Assembly: GCA_001938995.1 (NCBI GenBank)
Contig: MKZN01000001.1
Location: 310,001-374,000, forward strand
Reading direction: 5' to 3'
Length of the DNA: 64,000 bases
Source: Bacillus pumilus
Lineage (GTDB): Bacteria > Bacillota > Bacilli > Bacillales > Bacillaceae
Shown here: piece by piece, positions 24,530 through 36,082 of the stretch
Layout of the letters: every line of letters begins with the position of its first letter
How positions within the stretch are numbered: the stretch's first letter is position 1
The notes under the pieces: generated by a model
The model's input: only the letters and a program-made list of their open reading frames with translations
Told to the model about the DNA's origin: nothing
Database searches by the model: none
Made by a program: the position numbers and the translations under genes

Positions 24530-25215
24530 ATCGCTTGGTTCCTTTTATTCAATTCTTCAAAACGGAAGACGACATCGGCTTGTTGCACAATGGTTTCAGA
24601 GTGTGTAACGACTAAAATCGTCTTCGTTTTCTTCAATTCAGATAACATATCAAGCATCATCTGAATGTTATCTTTATCAAGGTTATTTGTTGGTTCGTCT
24701 AACAGAATGAGTGAATAATCGAATAGCATGATTTTCAAGAAAGCCGCCCGCTGCCTTTCTCCACCTGATAGTTGACTAACTGTTACATCAAGTTTCTCAC
24801 TCATTTTGAGCTTTTCAGCCTGTTCTATTAATCTGTCATTTGACATTTCTTGTTCATTAATTAGCGAGATGACATGCAAGTTTTCTCTCACAGTTAAAGA
24901 CTCAATCAAATTCAAATCTTGAAAGAAATAGGCAATCTTCTTGCGGTATTCGTCAATCTGTTCTTGATTTGTAAAATCAATAGACTGATTGAACAATGTC
25001 ATCTGCCCAGTACTCGGTTTTTGAATCAACGCAACTATGTTCATAAATGTCGTCTTCCCACTACCACTTTCCCCATGAAGTGCATAAAGGCCAGGGCTTT
25101 GAATATGTAAGTTCATATTTTTTAATATGGTTGCATTCCCATAGTGAAAGCTAAGGTTGTCGATCTTTAGAAGCGACGTGTCTCCTTGTTGATCTAAGTT
25201 CACTAGCCATTTCAA
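24526..25215 (-). CDS. ABC transporter ATP-binding protein (MacB/LolD type)
   Basis: The nucleotide-binding protein has Walker A 'GESGSGKTTF', signature 'QLSGGERQRAA', Walker B 'LILLDEPTNNLD' and the H-loop 'VTHSE'. It partners the permease at 23414. The start is unclear. The open frame reaches TTG 25215 and GTG 25203, but the conserved N terminus only begins at 'LLKIDNLSFHYG' (about residue 15). The best-placed ribosome site (GAGAGGA) instead serves an out-of-frame ATG that opens a 19-codon frame. Either a weak TTG/GTG start or a leader-peptide arrangement is possible. Confidence 0.82.
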   Translation of the reverse strand: MKWLVNLDQQGDTSLLKIDNLSFHYGNATILKNMNLHIQSPGLYALHGESGSGKTTFMNIVALIQKPSTGQMTLFNQSIDFTNQEQIDEYRKKIAYFFQDLNLIESLTVRENLHVISLINEQEMSNDRLIEQAEKLKMSEKLDVTVSQLSGGERQRAAFLKIMLFDYSLILLDEPTNNLDKDNIQMMLDMLSELKKTKTILVVTHSETIVQQADVVFRFEELNKRNQAI

Positions 25216-25225
25216 TCCTCTCTAA

Positions 25226-25260
25226 TAAATTAGGCGTGTGATTCCACAAACACCTAATTC
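25226..25260. other. imperfect inverted repeat ahead of the ABC transporter genes
   Basis: AATTAGG and CCTAATT bracket a partly complementary 20-base centre, just upstream of the ribosome site of the ATPase gene. It could be an operator or a leader hairpin. Confidence 0.45.
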
Positions 25261-25383
25261 AACATCATAAATACCATCAGAATGGGCTAATTATCCTATA
25301 TCATTCAATGCTTATCAACTACTATCAATCGACAGATTACGACAACTTTCACAAATCACGATCACATTTTGTCTAAATAATAG

Positions 25384-25413
25384 AAAAAACCACTCACGGC
25401 GATGAGTGGCTCT
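25384..25413 (-). terminator. terminator of the bglPH operon
   Basis: On the minus strand CCACTCA and TGAGTGG (one mismatch region in the loop) are followed by TTTTTT, just after the bglH stop codon. Confidence 0.88.
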
Positions 25414-25422
25414 TTCATGTTT

Positions 25423-28848
<3,426 letters not shown>

Positions 28849-28893
28849 TTCATAGCGATTGATCGTTATTTATTTTTTATGAGTCTTTAGATA

Positions 28894-28968
28894 CAAAAAA
28901 CCTAAATCATGCCTTATCAGAGATAGGGACAATGATTTAGGTTTTGCCTGCTTGACCAGTAACAATCC
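28894..28968 (-). promoter_or_regulatory. LicT RAT plus terminator, promoter-proximal module
   Basis: A second RAT (28940-28968), identical over 29 bases to the other and exactly 120 bp away, overlaps a different terminator stem (AACCTAAATCAT with ATGATTTAGGTT) ending in a T run near 28894. Two gates in series should tighten repression without sugar. Confidence 0.93.
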
Positions 28969-29003
28969 TAAAAGATTGTGGTTATGTTGTTGTTTATATC
29001 TAT

Positions 29004-29040
29004 AAATTATCATGTATATTTTGTTATGTCAACGCTTTCT
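29004..29040 (-). promoter_or_regulatory. bglP promoter overlapped by a cre site
   Basis: On the minus strand TTGACA (29032-29027), a 17-base spacer and TAATTT (29009-29004). AGAAAGCGTTGACA (29040-29027) overlaps the -35 box and differs at one position from the B. subtilis bglP cre as I recall it, so CcpA should block initiation when glucose is present. Confidence 0.85.
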
Positions 29041-29048
29041 TTTTGAAT

Positions 29049-29882
29049 TTATTTTCTTTTTATCACTCTGTCAATGTGCAAAGTTAAGTATAACATCTCG
29101 TCTTCTATGAGACTTCGGTTGTATTCTTTTTGAACATATTCATTAATTTTTTGAGCGCATTGAAAAGCCTCAGTATTTTTTTCTTTCACGACTTCATATA
29201 GAAATTCATTTTGATTTTCCATTTGTGTTTCATTGAACAGGCGCTGCCCAAAAAACTTTAAATGCGTGACAAAGCGGAAGTAATTTAATGATTCCTCGTC
29301 CAAATCAATTTGGAAATGGTATTTCACAATGTTCAAAATATCTTGAATCAGTTTCGTGATTTGAACGACATTCGGCATTTCCTCATTGAGTTCTGCATTG
29401 ACAATATGCATCGCAATAAAGCCTGCTTCATCCTGCGGAAGTTCGATCCCCAGCTTATCTTGGATGATGTGAATCGCTTCCACACCACACATGTACTCGT
29501 CTTTATATAAACGTTTGATCTCCCAAAGCAATGCATTTTTGATGTCCATACCTTTTTGATGACGTTCAATGGCAAAGGTGATATGATCTGTTAACGCAAC
29601 ATAGATGCTGTCATTCAAACTTTTATCGAGTGTCGTTCTCGCATGATCAATGATCGCCTCACACACTTGCATATACTCGATTGGAATATCATAGAGCAGG
29701 GTTTTAAATTTTTCCGAAATATCTTTATTTTGAATGGAGAATACTTTCTCGATACGTCCTTCGTCAACTGGGTCTCCACTTTTCTTTTGAAACGCGATGC
29801 CTCTCCCCATAATGACCAGTTCATGTTGCTCGTCATCATACGCACTCACTACATTATTATTGATTACTTTTGAAATGATCAA
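29049..29882 (-). CDS. licT: LicT/BglG-family transcriptional antiterminator
   Basis: LicT binds RAT hairpins in the bglP leader. The 277-residue protein has the N-terminal RNA-binding CAT domain ('ISKVINNNVVSAYD', 'VIMGRGIAFQKKSGD') and two PRD domains (about 65-170 and 171-277). These carry the conserved histidines in 'LTDHITFAI', 'GFIAMHIVNAEL' and 'LYLTLHIDRV'. The TTG start at 29882 with GGGGGG upstream gives exactly the B. subtilis length; a frame to 29942 would add 20 unrelated residues. It lies just upstream of its target operon. No RAT is visible before licT itself. Confidence 0.93.
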   Translation of the reverse strand: MIISKVINNNVVSAYDDEQHELVIMGRGIAFQKKSGDPVDEGRIEKVFSIQNKDISEKFKTLLYDIPIEYMQVCEAIIDHARTTLDKSLNDSIYVALTDHITFAIERHQKGMDIKNALLWEIKRLYKDEYMCGVEAIHIIQDKLGIELPQDEAGFIAMHIVNAELNEEMPNVVQITKLIQDILNIVKYHFQIDLDEESLNYFRFVTHLKFFGQRLFNETQMENQNEFLYEVVKEKNTEAFQCAQKINEYVQKEYNRSLIEDEMLYLTLHIDRVIKRK

Positions 29883-30071
29883 TTCGTTGCCCCCCAGTAC
29901 ATTCCACTTTTTCGAGCTTTTCAATGATGGTTGATTTGCCATTTTTTTATGATTTTCAAAAAAGAGGACTTTAAGATGATTTTACATTTTTTTTTGATAC
30001 GGTCAACTAGAAAGAAGGACTTATTGCCTCTCAATCGTGACAAAATAGGTAAAAAAGTCTAGAGGGCATAC

Positions 30072-30100
30072 AAAAAACACCCGATCACGAGTGTTTTTTA
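30072..30100 (-). terminator. terminator of the ywqG-like gene
   Basis: AAAACAC and GTGTTTT pair around a 10-base loop with A and T runs on both sides. The gap between licT and this terminator (29883-30071) is AT-rich and should hold the licT promoter. Confidence 0.75.
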
Positions 30101-30104
30101 AAAA

Positions 30105-30917
30105 TTAGGAGCAATCCCAATTATAGATAACATGTTCGAATTTTTTCAGTTTGAGATCTTCTGGTTTGATAAAAAAGTTCGCGATACCGCAATCTCCCCA
30201 CATCAAGTCTACTTCATCATCTGAGTCGATCTGCAATAACAGAACCGTATGCTCTTGATCCACATAGACACGTGGATCCTCTTGTGTAAACCCTGGATAT
30301 CCGCCCATTTTATGACCAAATCCACTTTCTGTTTCATAAAATTCATCCAATAGGGCCTCTACTTCATCTCGATCATCACTCATCTCTTCAAATAAGTCCC
30401 AGCTCTGCTTTCCGACTACTTTCTCAAATCGAAAATCTTCCACACTAATGGTTTCAGTCGTTAATTCGCCCGTGATCGCACCTTCTTTCGTAACAGGAAA
30501 ATAAAAGTCATCTGGCATTTTCACAAAAGAAAAATCAGTTAACAATTCTTCTTCTGCTAAAAAGGGCTCTTCTATGAATTTGATTCGGAAATCCGTTTGC
30601 TGTGTTTTATGGTCAATATTCATCCCGTAAAGATCATCATGTACTGAAATAAAAATTTGGAGAATGCCTGTTTCTGGATAATCCTTCAGCTTCGGAAGCT
30701 GGCCAAAATTCAATTGCGCCAACAGTTTCATCGGGTGTCCATCGCCGTCAACAGGGTATTCATCGGTCTTTGGAAAGTATGGATCCCCAGCAATTTTGCT
30801 ATCATATGGTCCTGTTTTTCCTTGTTTCAATCGTAATTGAATGGCTTGTTTTTCCGTTTGATCTAGTAAAGTACGGTAAGGCGCTAGTTTCTCTTGTAGC
30901 TTCGCAGATTGTGTCAC
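30105..30917 (-). CDS. ywqG: YwqG-like DUF1963 protein
   Basis: The 270-residue acidic cytoplasmic protein has the DUF1963/YwqG pattern: 'SKIAGDPYFPK' and 'LLAQLNFGQLP' in the N-terminal half, and 'MGGYPGFTQEDPR', 'LLLQIDSDD' and 'WGDCGIANFFI' in the C-terminal half. Function is unknown; in B. subtilis ywqG is near the ywqHIJ genes, but here it is 25 kb away from the ywqH-like genes. The start is GTG 30917 with AAGGAGG upstream. It is monocistronic. Confidence 0.88.
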   Translation of the reverse strand: MTQSAKLQEKLAPYRTLLDQTEKQAIQLRLKQGKTGPYDSKIAGDPYFPKTDEYPVDGDGHPMKLLAQLNFGQLPKLKDYPETGILQIFISVHDDLYGMNIDHKTQQTDFRIKFIEEPFLAEEELLTDFSFVKMPDDFYFPVTKEGAITGELTTETISVEDFRFEKVVGKQSWDLFEEMSDDRDEVEALLDEFYETESGFGHKMGGYPGFTQEDPRVYVDQEHTVLLLQIDSDDEVDLMWGDCGIANFFIKPEDLKLKKFEHVIYNWDCS

Positions 30918-31039
30918 AATGGTCTGCCTCCTTAAAAAGATGTCATCTCGTCCAACTCTTTTTCTATCATACAGAAGTGTACCTTGCCTGTCAGTGATGA
31001 GTGGGACAACTTCATGACGAATTCCTTACCAAGACACGT

Positions 31040-31064
31040 AAAAAAACTCCCATATAGCAGGAGG
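31040..31064 (-). terminator. weak terminator of the soluble chemoreceptor gene
   Basis: On the minus strand CTCC/GGGAG with an 8-base loop precedes TTTTTT. The stem is short, so confidence is moderate. Confidence 0.45.
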
Positions 31065-31082
31065 CTTTAGTCGTAGATTTTG

Positions 31083-31922
31083 TTATTTCACTTGATAATT
31101 CACTAAGTCGTCTGCCAATGCTTTCATGGTCTCATTTGTTTCATGAAGTCCTTCAATGATTTTTGTAAATGTTGAGACTTGCTCTGCTTGATGTTCAGAT
31201 GAAGCGACAATTTGTGCGATTTCTTCTTCCATGCCTCTAATAGAGCTTTGCACATCTTTCAAAGCTGTTTCGATATCCGTTGTGGCTTGCTTGGCATGTG
31301 TTGAAAGCTTCCTTACCTCTGTTGCGACCACTCCAAATCCTGCACCTGCCTCACCTACTCTTGCTGCCTCAATAGATGCGTTGAGTCCAAGTAAGTTCGT
31401 TTGATCAGAGATTCCTTTAATGAGATTCGACACTTGGTTGATTTTAGAAGAATTTTCAACAGTGGTTTTCATATTTTGTAGAATTTGTTCACTTGTCGCT
31501 TGTAATTCCTCTGAATGTGCGGCAACTTGCTGTACCATGGCGACTAGTTTTTCGGAAGTGCGATTGCTCTCCGACATGATGTCATCTAAACGTTGTTGAT
31601 TGGATTGATCGTATGCCACACAAAAAGCAGCGATCACTTCACCACCATCGTCTGTTACCGGGATGGCGACAATATCCATTGGAATCCCATACAACTCTTT
31701 AGGAATTTGCATAAACGCTGGCTCTCTCCCATTTTTTAGCATAGCGAAGTTTTGGAAGCCATCATCTACAGCATCACCCACTTTAAATCCTAGGTTAATA
31801 TTTCCGTGTTGTTGATAATAAAGCACTTTCTCTTTCCCTAAAATAGAAAAGGTTAATTGCTCTCTCATTGCAAGTCCAATAATCGGTAAAACGTCTATTA
31901 TATGATCAATTCTATTTGACAT
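31083..31922 (-). CDS. yfmS: soluble methyl-accepting chemotaxis-type protein, YfmS-like
   Basis: The 279-residue protein has no membrane segment. The N-terminal sensor region (about 1-120) includes '[28 protein letters not shown]'. A short signalling domain follows with the kinase-contact tip '[30 protein letters not shown]'. Length and layout match B. subtilis YfmS, a cytoplasmic chemoreceptor. The signalling domain is shorter than in membrane receptors and ends soon after the tip. The start ATG 31922 has AGAGGAT upstream at a long distance. No clear SigD promoter was seen. Confidence 0.87.
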   Translation of the reverse strand: MSNRIDHIIDVLPIIGLAMREQLTFSILGKEKVLYYQQHGNINLGFKVGDAVDDGFQNFAMLKNGREPAFMQIPKELYGIPMDIVAIPVTDDGGEVIAAFCVAYDQSNQQRLDDIMSESNRTSEKLVAMVQQVAAHSEELQATSEQILQNMKTTVENSSKINQVSNLIKGISDQTNLLGLNASIEAARVGEAGAGFGVVATEVRKLSTHAKQATTDIETALKDVQSSIRGMEEEIAQIVASSEHQAEQVSTFTKIIEGLHETNETMKALADDLVNYQVK

Positions 31923-32034
31923 TTGCTCACGTTCATCCTCTCTTTATCTCATACTCAGTCTTTATCAGTTCTTTATACGATCTCTTACAGCCTGAAATGT
32001 GCCCCAATATCAATCAAATGACCTAAGACAAATA

Positions 32035-32253
32035 AAACCCCCACATGGTGGGGGTTACAGATTGTTGACAAAGGACTAAAATGATTTTATTTTAGTCCTT
32101 TGTCTTCTTTTCAGCGTGATTGAAAACCCTTGAATTCTAGGAAGGACGAGCACTGGAGCGGAGCGAATTGAACATTCGTGAGCACCAGCGCGCAGAGCTG
32201 ACAACGAATGCGAGGGTTTGTCTACACGCTGAAACCCCACATGGTGGGGGTTA
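32035..32253 (-). repeat. 174-bp structured repeat, copy B (inverse orientation), with 23-bp flanking direct repeats
   Basis: The core 32058-32230 is the reverse complement of copy A (2834-3007), about 94-95% identical by eye. The flanking direct repeats 32035-32057 and 32231-32253 match at 21 of 23 positions and are unrelated to those of copy A. Each flank contains the hairpin CCCCACATGGTGGGG, probably the terminator of ykoC, so insertion seems to have duplicated the terminator. The terminal hairpin arms GACAAAGGACTAAAAT and ATTTTAGTCCTTTGTC are perfect here. It fills the 333-bp gap between the chemoreceptor gene and ykoC. Confidence 0.87.
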
Positions 32254-32255
32254 TT

Positions 32256-32990
32256 TCAAATATAGAGCATACATAGTAGGACACTGACACCAATGAAAAA
32301 AAGATACAGATAGTCGATCCATGATGTATGAATGACATGATAATACGTTCGATCCCTCGTACCTGTGAAGCCTCTTGCCTCCATGGCAACGGCTAAACGT
32401 TCTGATTTTCTGACGCCTTGTGTGAAGAGGGGCAAAGCATAACGGGCAAACGCCTTCCAACTGTTCTTTTGTTTGTAGCCTCTAATTTTATGTGCCGCTT
32501 TCATTTGCTTTAATTCACTTTGAAACAGTGGAATAAACCGGAAGCCCGCTAGCATCCCATACGCCCATTTTGGTGATATTCGACATTGATGGATTAAACT
32601 CATCATAAAAGCAGTCAAATCTGTTGTAGATGTAAAAAGAAGACCAAACGTTACAAAACCAAGCATCCTGAAGGAAATGGTAAGCCCATTTCTTAAACTC
32701 TCTTCAGTCACATGAAACCAAGCCCATTTCCAAACGGTCTGATCCCCTTTTCCAAACGCCGCCATCATCCAAAACACAAGTATGAAAAAAATCAGATACG
32801 GAACCAGCCTTGTGATGAGATACTTAGCCTTCCAACCGCCTAGAGTCAGACCGATTCCAATTGCATATAACCAGATGATGAACGTTGTCTTTGGATCAGA
32901 AATGGCCATGAGACCACACATTGCAAGAAGATGGGCGATTAATTTCAATACAGGATTCACAGTGGATAAAAAGGAGTGATTACTTTGCAA
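32256..32990 (-). CDS. ykoC: ECF-type transporter transmembrane (T) component YkoC
   Basis: The 244-residue membrane protein has about 5-6 segments and the EcfT pattern. The Ala-Arg-Gly motif occurs in 'AMEARGFTGTRDRTYY', and 'AHKIRGYKQKNSWKAFARYA' is the first coupling helix. It couples the YkoD ATPase to the YkoE substrate subunit for uptake of a thiamine precursor. The start is TTG 32990, overlapping the ykoD stop by about 11 bases; AAAGGA lies upstream. It is last in the TPP-controlled operon. Confidence 0.9.
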   Translation of the reverse strand: MQSNHSFLSTVNPVLKLIAHLLAMCGLMAISDPKTTFIIWLYAIGIGLTLGGWKAKYLITRLVPYLIFFILVFWMMAAFGKGDQTVWKWAWFHVTEESLRNGLTISFRMLGFVTFGLLFTSTTDLTAFMMSLIHQCRISPKWAYGMLAGFRFIPLFQSELKQMKAAHKIRGYKQKNSWKAFARYALPLFTQGVRKSERLAVAMEARGFTGTRDRTYYHVIHTSWIDYLYLFFIGVSVLLCMLYI

Positions 32991-34578
32991 TCTCTAGCAC
33001 GTCCTTTCTTTCAAACGCATAGCGATAATGCAAAGGCACCCTTAGCTGATAAGAATCAACAAGTTCACGTGTTGAAAACAACTCATATGGCGAGCCATCA
33101 TACACATGCTCACCTTGATGAAACAGAAGCACCTGGTCAGCGCACTCATCGACGAGCTCCATATCATGTGTGACCATGATAATGGTTGTGCCTTGGCGTT
33201 GACGCTCTTTCAAACATCTGATTAATTCCTTTGCTGTTTTCTCGTCCTGCCCAAATGTCGGTTCATCTAAAATCAATACATCTTGATCGAAGAGCAGCAT
33301 TGTGGCGACACTTAATCTTCTCTTTTGGCCGAGACTCAAGGTAAATGGATGTGCCGTAGCATGTGTCTCTAGACCGAATTCGTGCAAGAGCTGATTCGTT
33401 TTTTCCTGCACAAGTGACTCTGACCAATTCCGCTGCCTTCCACCAAATGCGATCTCATCAAACACTGTATCCTGTATAAACTGGAGCTCTGGATTCTGAA
33501 ACACAAAGCCCGCTTTTTCATATAATAATCGGTCAGACCACTTTTTCAGATGCTTTTCTTTTAAGAAAATATGACCTATTTTTATTGGCTCTAAGCGCAT
33601 CAAATGTTTAAGAAATGTACTTTTCCCGCTTCCATTTTCTCCAATGATCGATACCCAGTCGCCTGCTTTGATTTCAAGTTGTAGGCCACTCATGATCATT
33701 TTTTTCCCGTAACTTAATTGAAGCTGATCTGTTCGAATCAGTGCTTCTTGATCTGTTAATCGTACTTCTTCATGCTTTTCTTTTCTTGCTTCAAAGGTTT
33801 GCATGAGTGTTTGACTCACAGGGTGAAATGGATTTTGAATGATGTTTGACCATTTCTCGGGAAATATATTTGGACGCCAGATGCCTGCCTCTTTCATTTC
33901 TTGCTCATTTTCTATCATCACGTCTTTTGGACGTCCATCTGCTAATATCTGACCTTGATGGTCTAATAAAATGACCCGATCCATCCATTCAATGACACCG
34001 TCTAACACATGTTCCACAAAGATCATGGTTTGATGTTGATCGGTTGCAAGTTGTGAAAGTAATTGAAATACCTCCATTCGCCCTGTTGGATCAAGTTGTG
34101 CAGTCGGTTCATCAAAAAACAGGACCTCAGGCTCTAAAGCGAGTAAACAGGCAAGTGCCAAACGCTGCTTCATGCCGCCAGACAAAGTGTGAATCTCTGT
34201 ATGTGGATCAACATCCAAGTGAACCTTTTGCATGAGGTCCTGGATGATGTCATCCATTTCTTCCCGAGGCACAGAACGGTTCTCTAGACTAAAGGCAATC
34301 TCTTCATTAACTCGGTGCATACAAAACTGGGAATCAGGGTCTTGAAACATGACGCCTGTCTGTTTTCTTAAAAACACTTCCCCCTGTACTTCTGCTTCAA
34401 TATGTTCTGGAATGATTCCAGCAAGAACCGAAATGAGTGTGGATTTCCCGCTCCCACTCGGTCCTAAAATGAGTACCTTTTCTCCTTTCTGAATAGAAAG
34501 AGATACTTGATGCAGGACGGGCTTGACCCCTTCATAAAAACGGACGGTGAGGTTATTGCACGCGAGAAATGAATCCAT
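32980..34578 (-). CDS. ykoD: ECF-type transporter double ATPase YkoD
   Basis: The 532-residue protein holds two ABC ATPase domains. The first (about 1-240) has Walker A 'GPSGSGKSTL', signature 'LSGGMKQRL' and Walker B 'EVLFFDEPTAQLD'. The second (about 285-515) has 'GENGSGKSTF', 'LSLGQKRRL' and 'VLILDEPTFGQD'. It energises uptake through YkoC and YkoE. The start ATG 34578 has AAGGGTG upstream and overlaps the end of ykoE by 26 bases; GTG 34587 is an alternative. It is somewhat longer than B. subtilis YkoD (about 490). Confidence 0.93.
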   Translation of the reverse strand: MDSFLACNNLTVRFYEGVKPVLHQVSLSIQKGEKVLILGPSGSGKSTLISVLAGIIPEHIEAEVQGEVFLRKQTGVMFQDPDSQFCMHRVNEEIAFSLENRSVPREEMDDIIQDLMQKVHLDVDPHTEIHTLSGGMKQRLALACLLALEPEVLFFDEPTAQLDPTGRMEVFQLLSQLATDQHQTMIFVEHVLDGVIEWMDRVILLDHQGQILADGRPKDVMIENEQEMKEAGIWRPNIFPEKWSNIIQNPFHPVSQTLMQTFEARKEKHEEVRLTDQEALIRTDQLQLSYGKKMIMSGLQLEIKAGDWVSIIGENGSGKSTFLKHLMRLEPIKIGHIFLKEKHLKKWSDRLLYEKAGFVFQNPELQFIQDTVFDEIAFGGRQRNWSESLVQEKTNQLLHEFGLETHATAHPFTLSLGQKRRLSVATMLLFDQDVLILDEPTFGQDEKTAKELIRCLKERQRQGTTIIMVTHDMELVDECADQVLLFHQGEHVYDGSPYELFSTRELVDSYQLRVPLHYRYAFERKDVLEIAK

Positions 34579-35152
34579 GTTCTTCACCCTTGCTTCGTTT
34601 TTCCTTCATGATCGCATATTGGTTTAGTACACCTGTCTTGGATAAGGCGTTCACCACAATTTTCGCCAAGCAGCCCCCTAGTATCATGCCACTAATGATT
34701 TGAGTGATTAATGTAATCAGTAAGACTTGCGGCGTGTAATAACCAAATCCATTGGCCACTAGGCTATATGCCATCGCACCGACAGCTGCAAAAGCACCAG
34801 ATAGCATGAGGGTCCACATCTGATAACGTTTATATCCAAATAGAGCGAAGGCGACTTCTGCGCCAAGTCCTTGACAGACACCAATCAGTAGCGCTGACAG
34901 CCCAAAGTGACTGCCTGTGAGTAACTCCACGGATGCCGCAGCTGTTTCGGCGATTAGTGCAGCTCCTGGTTTTTGAATGATGTAAGCAACGATTGGGCTC
35001 GCTATCACCCAAATACCAAACATGATGTTACCCCCTGCTGGACCAACAAGAGCTGTTATCGGTAGATAAAGAGTCGACCACCCTAAATAGATGACTCCGC
35101 ACGCAACCGATAAAATCACAGCAAGGACGACTTCTTTCATCTTCCACGTCAT
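34553..35152 (-). CDS. ykoE: ECF-type substrate-binding (S) component YkoE for thiamine/HMP precursors
   Basis: The 199-residue protein has about six membrane segments and the same length as B. subtilis YkoE. 'GWSTLYLPITALVGPAGGNIMFGIW' and 'GSHFGLSALLIGVCQGLGAE' are typical. It binds hydroxymethylpyrimidine or a thiamine-related precursor. The ATG at 35152 overlaps the tenA stop (ATGA), with TGGAGGG upstream, so translation is coupled to TenA. Confidence 0.92.
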   Translation of the reverse strand: MTWKMKEVVLAVILSVACGVIYLGWSTLYLPITALVGPAGGNIMFGIWVIASPIVAYIIQKPGAALIAETAAASVELLTGSHFGLSALLIGVCQGLGAEVAFALFGYKRYQMWTLMLSGAFAAVGAMAYSLVANGFGYYTPQVLLITLITQIISGMILGGCLAKIVVNALSKTGVLNQYAIMKEKRSKGEEHGFISRVQ

Positions 35153-35835
35153 GATGGCTGTCCCTCCAATTGGATTGGCCACTCTTCACAAGTGAATGCC
35201 ATTTCCCAGAATCGATACTCCAGCTGACAGCTTAAGATAAAATGCTGTTTCATCTTTTCCTTCTCGTTGTCACTGGCTCCTTCCGCCAACTGATCGAGTC
35301 GTTTACAAAGTTCAACTGTCACTGAATCGGTTAAGCCTCCATAGAAGGTGATCCACTCGTAGAACGGATGTGTAGGATCAGGATCAACGTCTGTAATCAA
35401 CCGCTTGCCTATTTCCCAATATGTCCAAGGACATGGAAGTAGGACGGCGATGATTTCTCCAAGCGTGCCTTCCTTGGCAACTTGTAGCATGTGATGAATA
35501 TAGTGATGAGCACTCGGTGCCAAAGAGGCGCCTTGTAGGTCATCGTATTCCACACCTGCCACTCGGCAAAGGTTTTGGTGAGGGTGTGTCTCACTATCTA
35601 GCACAAAAGCAATCTGTTGATGAAAAAAGGCAATGTCGTCTCTATCAGTACACCTACTGATTGCTGCCGCATAGATTTTAATAAATGCATTTAAATATTC
35701 TACATCTTGTTTGACGTAATGAATGAGCTGTTCCTTATCAAGCTCTCCTGCTGCCAGTCCTCTAACAAACGGATGCTGATAAATTGCCTCAAACAATGGT
35801 TCTGCTTCTTTTCTTAATTGAGTTGAAAATGTCAT
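35149..35835 (-). CDS. tenA: thiaminase II / aminopyrimidine aminohydrolase TenA
   Basis: TenA hydrolyses aminomethyl-HMP, a thiamine breakdown product, to HMP for thiamine resynthesis. The 228-residue all-helical protein has D44 in 'VKQDVEYL' and the catalytic cysteine C135 in 'LLPCPWTYW', the same number as in B. subtilis TenA. It is first in the operon after the TPP riboswitch, where B. subtilis has ykoF. The start is ATG 35835 with GAGGAGGC upstream. Confidence 0.93.
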   Translation of the reverse strand: MTFSTQLRKEAEPLFEAIYQHPFVRGLAAGELDKEQLIHYVKQDVEYLNAFIKIYAAAISRCTDRDDIAFFHQQIAFVLDSETHPHQNLCRVAGVEYDDLQGASLAPSAHHYIHHMLQVAKEGTLGEIIAVLLPCPWTYWEIGKRLITDVDPDPTHPFYEWITFYGGLTDSVTVELCKRLDQLAEGASDNEKEKMKQHFILSCQLEYRFWEMAFTCEEWPIQLEGQPS

Positions 35836-35871
35836 AAAAAAAGCCTCCTCTTCTTCATTTGAATAAATGAA

Positions 35872-36022
35872 AAAGCCACCCCAAATGGAGCGGCCTTCTT
35901 ATCGATTCAATCATGAATAAGACAAGGTCCTGCTCCACTTCCCTCCGCTAGTACAAACTAGATCAGGTTCAAAGGGTCCAAGATTTTCTCTTGTCTCAGT
36001 CATACATGACTCCCCTAGTGGA
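35872..36022 (-). promoter_or_regulatory. TPP riboswitch with terminator
   Basis: On the minus strand the THI-box core reads 'ACTAGGGGAGTC' ... 'CTGAGA' ... 'GACCCTTTGAACCTGATCTA' ... 'GCGGAGGGAAGT' (about 36022 to 35935). A terminator stem GCCGCTCC/GGGGTGGC with a T run follows (35897 to 35872). Thiamine pyrophosphate should switch off tenA-ykoEDC. Confidence 0.97.
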
Positions 36023-36082
36023 CTTTTATCATTTAATTAACTCTACTCTACACACGCAGCGATTTGATGTCAACCGCCTTTC

